DNA from: Gammaproteobacteria bacterium UBA7376
GTDB lineage: Bacteria > Pseudomonadota > Gammaproteobacteria > Pseudomonadales > Azotimanducaceae
Length of the DNA: 27,528 nucleotides
Reading direction: 5' to 3'
NCBI GenBank assembly: GCA_002470275.1
Contig: DKNY01000037.1
Location: 1 to 27,528 of the forward strand
Every line of letters begins with the position of its first letter. Positions within the stretch are counted from its first letter, which is position 1. This document shows, piece after piece, positions 24,364 through 27,528 of this stretch. The position numbers and the translations under genes were made by a program. The notes beneath the pieces are model-generated. The model saw only the letters and a program-made list of their open reading frames with translations, ran no database searches and was not told the DNA's origin.

Positions 24364-24660
24364 TTAGGCGCGGGTGCCCTGGAATTCGGCGTTACCAAAA
24401 CTGCCGAGCTTCACGCTGCCGCTGATTTCATCACCGCTCACCGTTGCAGAAAACTCCAGGGTCATGGTCATGGGCGAAGTCAGGGAGACCTGCCACTGCA
24501 GCTGATCGCCGTCGACGCTGCCCTGTTCAATTTCCGCGTCCCCTGCGGTGCCGGTCAGGCGTCCGGTCAGCACACTCCCCTGGGTAACAAAGCTGAAGGT
24601 GCCCTGTTGTTCGCCCATGGGGCTTTTGGTAATTACATTCCAGTTTCCATCAACCGACAT
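24364..24660 (-). CDS. Small conserved beta-rich protein of unknown function
   Basis: 98 residues from the ATG at 24660, which has a strong ribosome site (GAGGAGAGGATA directly before it). The sequence alternates short strands and glycine/threonine turns (GNWNVITKSPMGEQQGTFSF, LTGRLTGTAGDAEIEQGSVDGDQL, FSATVSGDEISGSVKLGSFG) and ends FQGTRA, suggesting a small up-and-down beta barrel, perhaps lipocalin-like. No signal peptide. I recall similar unannotated small proteins in other proteobacteria, but no function is known to me. It precedes the histidine phosphatase gene by 43 bases and diverges from the nuclease-like gene at 24723. Confidence 0.82.
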   Translation of the reverse strand: MSVDGNWNVITKSPMGEQQGTFSFVTQGSVLTGRLTGTAGDAEIEQGSVDGDQLQWQVSLTSPMTMTLEFSATVSGDEISGSVKLGSFGNAEFQGTRA

Positions 24661-24722
24661 TATCCTCTCCTCAGAACTTTTTTTGTCAGTATGACATAGG
24701 CCTAAATGACGATACACAACCG

Positions 24723-25487
24723 ATGCGATCACTGGATAGGTTCGGCGGCGCGGCGCCAACGCCCATGACTGAGGAACAAACGACAGCGCGGTCCGATATA
24801 GGTGTTCTGAATGAGGGGGCGCTGCATCGCGCGCTCAAGGCGCATTATCTTCAAGGGCACGGTGAAGCAGAGGTGCCCTTGGGCAATCACGTTGCAGACG
24901 TGATCCGCGACGGTGTGATCTATGAGATTCAAACCTCCAGCTTTAGCGGCCTTCGCAGCAAGATGCAGGCATTGGTCGAGCAGCGCCCGGTGGTGCTCGT
25001 CCACCCCATCGCTGGGAACAAGACGCTGTTACAGCTTCGAGAGGGGCTGGAGGGGGAGGTAACACGGCGACGATCTCCAAAGCACGGCCGGCTGACGGAT
25101 ATCCTCGGCCAGCTGGTCTATCTCCCTGAGCTCTTGAGCCATCACAACTTTTCTGTTGAAGCGGTGTTAATCGATGAGGAGGAACTCAGGGAGTTTGATC
25201 CCAAAGCTCGGAGAGGTCGCGGAGGTTGGCGGCGACGGGGTCGTCATCTGGTCTCGATCCGGGATACGCTGCGGATCACCGGCGCGGCGGACATCTGGCG
25301 ATTGTTGTCCAAGGAGCCTGAGCAACCCTTTACCACGGCGGATTTGGCTAAATGCCTGGGCCGCTCGAGGGGGCTTGCCCAGCAAATGGCCTACTGTCTG
25401 CGTCAAATGGAGCACATTGAGGTGTGCGGAAAGCAGGGGAATGCACTGCTTTATCAGCGTCCGGTGGATCGTCCCGAGTCAACCTAG
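24723..25487 (+). CDS. Conserved protein: nuclease-like N-terminal half and winged-helix C-terminal half
   Basis: 254 residues. The N-terminal half resembles a restriction-endonuclease-like fold: LNEGALHRALKAHYL (helix with Glu), HGEAEVPLGNHVADVIRDGVIYEIQTSSF, where D of VAD and the E-x-Q of YEIQT mimic the D...ExK core, followed by a helix and VVLVHPI. Lys is replaced by Gln, seen in some active and inactive members of that fold. Residues from about 195 (DIWRLLSKEPEQPFTTADLAKCLGRSRGLAQQMAYCLRQMEHIEV) fit a winged helix, with a basic patch before it (RRGRGGWRRRGRH). I recall it as a conserved uncharacterised (DUF8091-like) family; the name is uncertain. Two starts are possible, ATG 24723 or 24765, and neither has a clear ribosome site. 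Its stop overlaps the convergent EamA gene by 4 bases. Confidence 0.8.
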   Translation: MRSLDRFGGAAPTPMTEEQTTARSDIGVLNEGALHRALKAHYLQGHGEAEVPLGNHVADVIRDGVIYEIQTSSFSGLRSKMQALVEQRPVVLVHPIAGNKTLLQLREGLEGEVTRRRSPKHGRLTDILGQLVYLPELLSHHNFSVEAVLIDEEELREFDPKARRGRGGWRRRGRHLVSIRDTLRITGAADIWRLLSKEPEQPFTTADLAKCLGRSRGLAQQMAYCLRQMEHIEVCGKQGNALLYQRPVDRPEST

Positions 25488-26362
25488 GCGGCGCGAGGGC
25501 GTCTGGCGATGCCGATACCGATAATGAGCGCGGCCACCGCTAAGAGGTCCCACCCGTTGCGTGGTTCTAGGTAGAACAAGACGCCGACAGTCATGGCTCC
25601 GATGCCCTCCAGGCAAAGGACCATGGCGGTTGTGCTGGCCATCAGGCGCCGGATGCCGAAGGCGACCAGACCCTGGCCCAGCAGGTGGGCCAGTAGGCCC
25701 AGAGCGAAGAGGGGCAGCCAGCCTGCAGGGGTACTAGGCAGCCAGGGGCCGGGCAGGAGCAGCGCGGCTGGCAGCAGCAGGATGGCTGCCACTGTTGAGG
25801 AGTAGTAGAGGGTCTGCGCCGTGCTCATCTGTACACGGCATCGATCCAGCGCAAGCAAGTAGCCGCAAAAGAAAAAGCCAGTTAGCAAGCCGTAGACATC
25901 GCCTAGCCCATCGGCCGTGGGAACCGTCAGACTATGACGGGCCAATAGCAGAGCGCCGCTAAGCGCCAGCGCAAGCCCGAGGACAAAGTTCCGGCTGATG
26001 TACTCCCCTAGGAAAATCAAGCCGATAAGGGGCACCCAGAGGCTGGATAGATTGGCTAAGAACGTGGCGTTGCCCAGGGTGGTATGGATGAGGGCAAGAT
26101 GCCAAAAGAATAAATCTCCGGCAAAGAAAAAACCTGCCACAAACAGCGGCATCGCATTCTTTTTCTCTGGGAGCAATCGCATGCCTTGGGTGGGCTTAAC
26201 CCGCACAAGCCATAGCGCGAGGAGGGGCAGGGGGATGGCCAGGCGCCAAAAGGCCGCAGCCGTTGGGCTCACATCGATTTCCCGCACCGCTGCAGTGGTC
26301 ACGCCCAACAACAAAGCGCCGGTAGTTACACTGGCCAGGGCGACCCAAGACTTGATCACCAT
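25484..26362 (-). CDS. EamA/DMT-family transporter
   Basis: 292-residue inner-membrane protein with ten hydrophobic helices arranged as two five-helix EamA repeats (about 5-140 and 150-290), the standard drug/metabolite transporter plan. Typical pieces: AAFWRLAIPLPLLALW in the first repeat, SLWVPLIGLIFLGEYISRNFVLGLALALSGALLL at its end and the matching AMTVGVLFYLEPRNGWDLLAVAALIIGIGIA at the C-terminus. Family members export amino acids, nucleobases or other metabolites; the substrate cannot be read from sequence. It starts 28 bases downstream of the acyl-CoA dehydrogenase stop on the same strand and could be part of that transcript, though no strong ribosome site is seen. Confidence 0.93.
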   Translation of the reverse strand: MVIKSWVALASVTTGALLLGVTTAAVREIDVSPTAAAFWRLAIPLPLLALWLVRVKPTQGMRLLPEKKNAMPLFVAGFFFAGDLFFWHLALIHTTLGNATFLANLSSLWVPLIGLIFLGEYISRNFVLGLALALSGALLLARHSLTVPTADGLGDVYGLLTGFFFCGYLLALDRCRVQMSTAQTLYYSSTVAAILLLPAALLLPGPWLPSTPAGWLPLFALGLLAHLLGQGLVAFGIRRLMASTTAMVLCLEGIGAMTVGVLFYLEPRNGWDLLAVAALIIGIGIARRPRAA

Positions 26363-26389
26363 CAGGCCGATGCCAGCAGATCGTTGGTG

Positions 26390-27454
26390 CTAATCAAGTA
26401 GGCCCTGGAGTATGGCCGCTTCTTGGCGCACAAATTCTGGCGCACCCAGCCACTGTCGATTCGCGCCAATGCGCTTAAACCAATAATGTAGGCCCAGCAG
26501 GTCGGTAAACCCCATGCCGCCGTGCACTTCTGTTGCCGTCTTGGCCACTCCCTTACAGACTTCGGCTAGGTGGGCCTTAGTATGACAGGCGGTCACGCGG
26601 GCTTCTGCGGGCAGCTCGGCCAAGGCGTGGCCAGCGAACCAAACCATGGATCGGCAGGGCTCTAAGCTCGCGGCCATCTCCGCACACATGTGCTTTACGG
26701 CCTGAAAACTGGCGATGGGGCGATTAAACTGCTCGCGCTGCTTGGCGTATTCAACTGCCTGATTCAGCATATTTTGGGCAGCGCCCAGGCTGTCGGCGGC
26801 GAGCATCACGCGACCGATATCCAAGGTTTGCTCAAAGACCCGTTTGTCCGAGCTAACTAAGGTGGCCTCAGCGCCTTGGTAGGTCAGCTGCACCGTTCGC
26901 TGGGTCTTATCCACCGTGGTCAGCGGCGTGCGCTCAAGGCCCGGATCGCTGGCGGAAACTAAGTAAAGATGTTGGGTTTGATCTGCCACCAAGTACTGGT
27001 GTGCATCAGCGTCGAAAGCAAATAGCGATTTGCCAAAAATCTTGCCGTCGCGGACGTCAACCGACGCATCGTTGCGGCGCTTGATCGCCTCGCCAAGGGC
27101 AATGCCCACGCGCTGGCCGCCTGCGGCCAGGTCAGCTAGCAGCTCGTCGTGACCGCCAGCCGCCACCAACGCCGTGGGTGCCATCACCGCACTGCCCAAG
27201 AAGGGTGCTGGGGTGACGTGTGCACCTAGGCTCTCCGCCACGATGGCCGCATCCAAGGGCGTCATACCAATGCCGCCCTGGGCTTCCGGGATCAACAGGG
27301 CGGCAACGCCCAGCTCGGCTAGACCGGCCCAAATATCAGCATCGTCGCCGCCGTCGGCGTAGGCTCGGACGCGGTCTAGCGGAACGTGATCGTCTAGAAA
27401 GCGCCCTACGTTGTCCTGGAGCAGGACCTGTTCTTCAGATAATCCAAACTGCAT
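26390..27454 (-). CDS. Acyl-CoA dehydrogenase, probable non-catalytic partner subunit of a two-gene enzyme
   Basis: 354 residues, somewhat short for the family but with all three domains: N-terminal helices (about 1-110), a middle beta domain (about 110-200, with SLFAFDADAHQYLVA) and C-terminal helices (VEYAKQREQFNRPIASFQAVKHMCAEM, the FAD/dimer region; EVHGGMGFTDLLGLHYWFKRI). At the place where acyl-CoA dehydrogenases carry the catalytic Glu of the YEGT motif, this protein reads IGANRQWLGAPEFV, without an obvious equivalent. Short acyl-CoA dehydrogenases of this kind, encoded next to a second one, form heteromeric enzymes acting on steroid side-chain or other bulky acyl-CoAs. The neighbouring gene upstream (ending at 27463) is indeed another acyl-CoA dehydrogenase. 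AGGGGG lies just before the ATG. Confidence 0.9.
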   Translation of the reverse strand: MQFGLSEEQVLLQDNVGRFLDDHVPLDRVRAYADGGDDADIWAGLAELGVAALLIPEAQGGIGMTPLDAAIVAESLGAHVTPAPFLGSAVMAPTALVAAGGHDELLADLAAGGQRVGIALGEAIKRRNDASVDVRDGKIFGKSLFAFDADAHQYLVADQTQHLYLVSASDPGLERTPLTTVDKTQRTVQLTYQGAEATLVSSDKRVFEQTLDIGRVMLAADSLGAAQNMLNQAVEYAKQREQFNRPIASFQAVKHMCAEMAASLEPCRSMVWFAGHALAELPAEARVTACHTKAHLAEVCKGVAKTATEVHGGMGFTDLLGLHYWFKRIGANRQWLGAPEFVRQEAAILQGLLD

Positions 27455-27462
27455 ATCGCCCC

Positions 27463-27528
27463 CTAACCGGCTTTTTCAATCTTGGGTTCGCGCGGCATGC
27501 CGAGTCCCCGTTCGCTGATGATATTTTT
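27463..27528 (-). CDS. C-terminus of a second acyl-CoA dehydrogenase, cut by the window edge
   Basis: On the minus strand the last 21 codons before TAG read KNIISERGLGMPREPKIEKAG. The NIISERxLGxPREP pattern is the usual C-terminus of many acyl-CoA dehydrogenases. The stop lies 8 bases before the ATG of the next acyl-CoA dehydrogenase, so both are in one operon, as expected for an alpha2-beta2 heteromer. The rest of the gene lies to the right of the window. Confidence 0.8.
   Translation of the reverse strand, partial: KNIISERGLGMPREPKIEKAG

Overview
The window looks like chromosomal DNA of a free-living, probably marine gammaproteobacterium of the SAR92/OM60-NOR5 type. This placement is inferred from gene content (a VC_2705-type sodium/solute symporter pair, malate synthase G, RsgA, paired acyl-CoA dehydrogenases, a UGSC-type selenoprotein), from good Shine-Dalgarno sites and from dense packing with many convergent gene ends that touch or overlap. 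I see no tRNA, rRNA, CRISPR array, insertion sequence or phage gene, and no gene-free stretch longer than about 300 bases. The longest gaps are 7361-7641, which holds a promoter/operator and a hairpin, and 14083-14292, where I see nothing convincing.

Left end (1-3001). The window opens inside a conserved gene of unknown function (1-639). It is followed by a gene that would normally be called as two short ORFs but is one selenoprotein gene (700-1248). Its in-frame TGA at 976-978 is the U of a UGSC motif, and a hairpin with bacterial SECIS geometry follows at once. A convergent short-chain dehydrogenase overlaps its tail, and a CitE/HpcH-type CoA-ester lyase with a probable TTG start follows.

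3004-9721, all on the minus strand. An RND efflux pump (adaptor plus permease, no outer-membrane channel) has its own promoter with a perfect 15-base operator-like palindrome. Upstream of it lies a four-gene cluster, in transcription order: an SDR-fold protein with both diagnostic motifs of halohydrin dehalogenases, a small winged-helix-like protein, glyoxalase I and a glutathione S-transferase. I read this as a candidate haloalcohol/epoxide/aldehyde detoxification unit.

9863-17340. Malate synthase G faces an acetate-type sodium symporter pair (a small DUF4212 subunit and a large subunit whose genes overlap by one base), which suggests C2-compound use. Then come an Eis-like GNAT acetyltransferase, the ribosome-assembly GTPase RsgA, a possible 46-residue protein and a CoA-binding protein.

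17341-27528. These are a membrane-anchored PEGA/SUMF1-domain protein without the catalytic cysteines of formylglycine-generating enzymes; cysteine synthase; a three-gene operon (serine beta-lactamase-fold hydrolase, exported M20 amidohydrolase, DUF1932 dehydrogenase); a histidine phosphatase with a small conserved protein; a nuclease-like/winged-helix protein; an EamA transporter; and two adjacent acyl-CoA dehydrogenases, the second cut by the window edge.

The two most notable items are the selenoprotein module and the halohydrin dehalogenase cluster. Both rest on motifs read directly from the sequence; their biochemistry is inferred.
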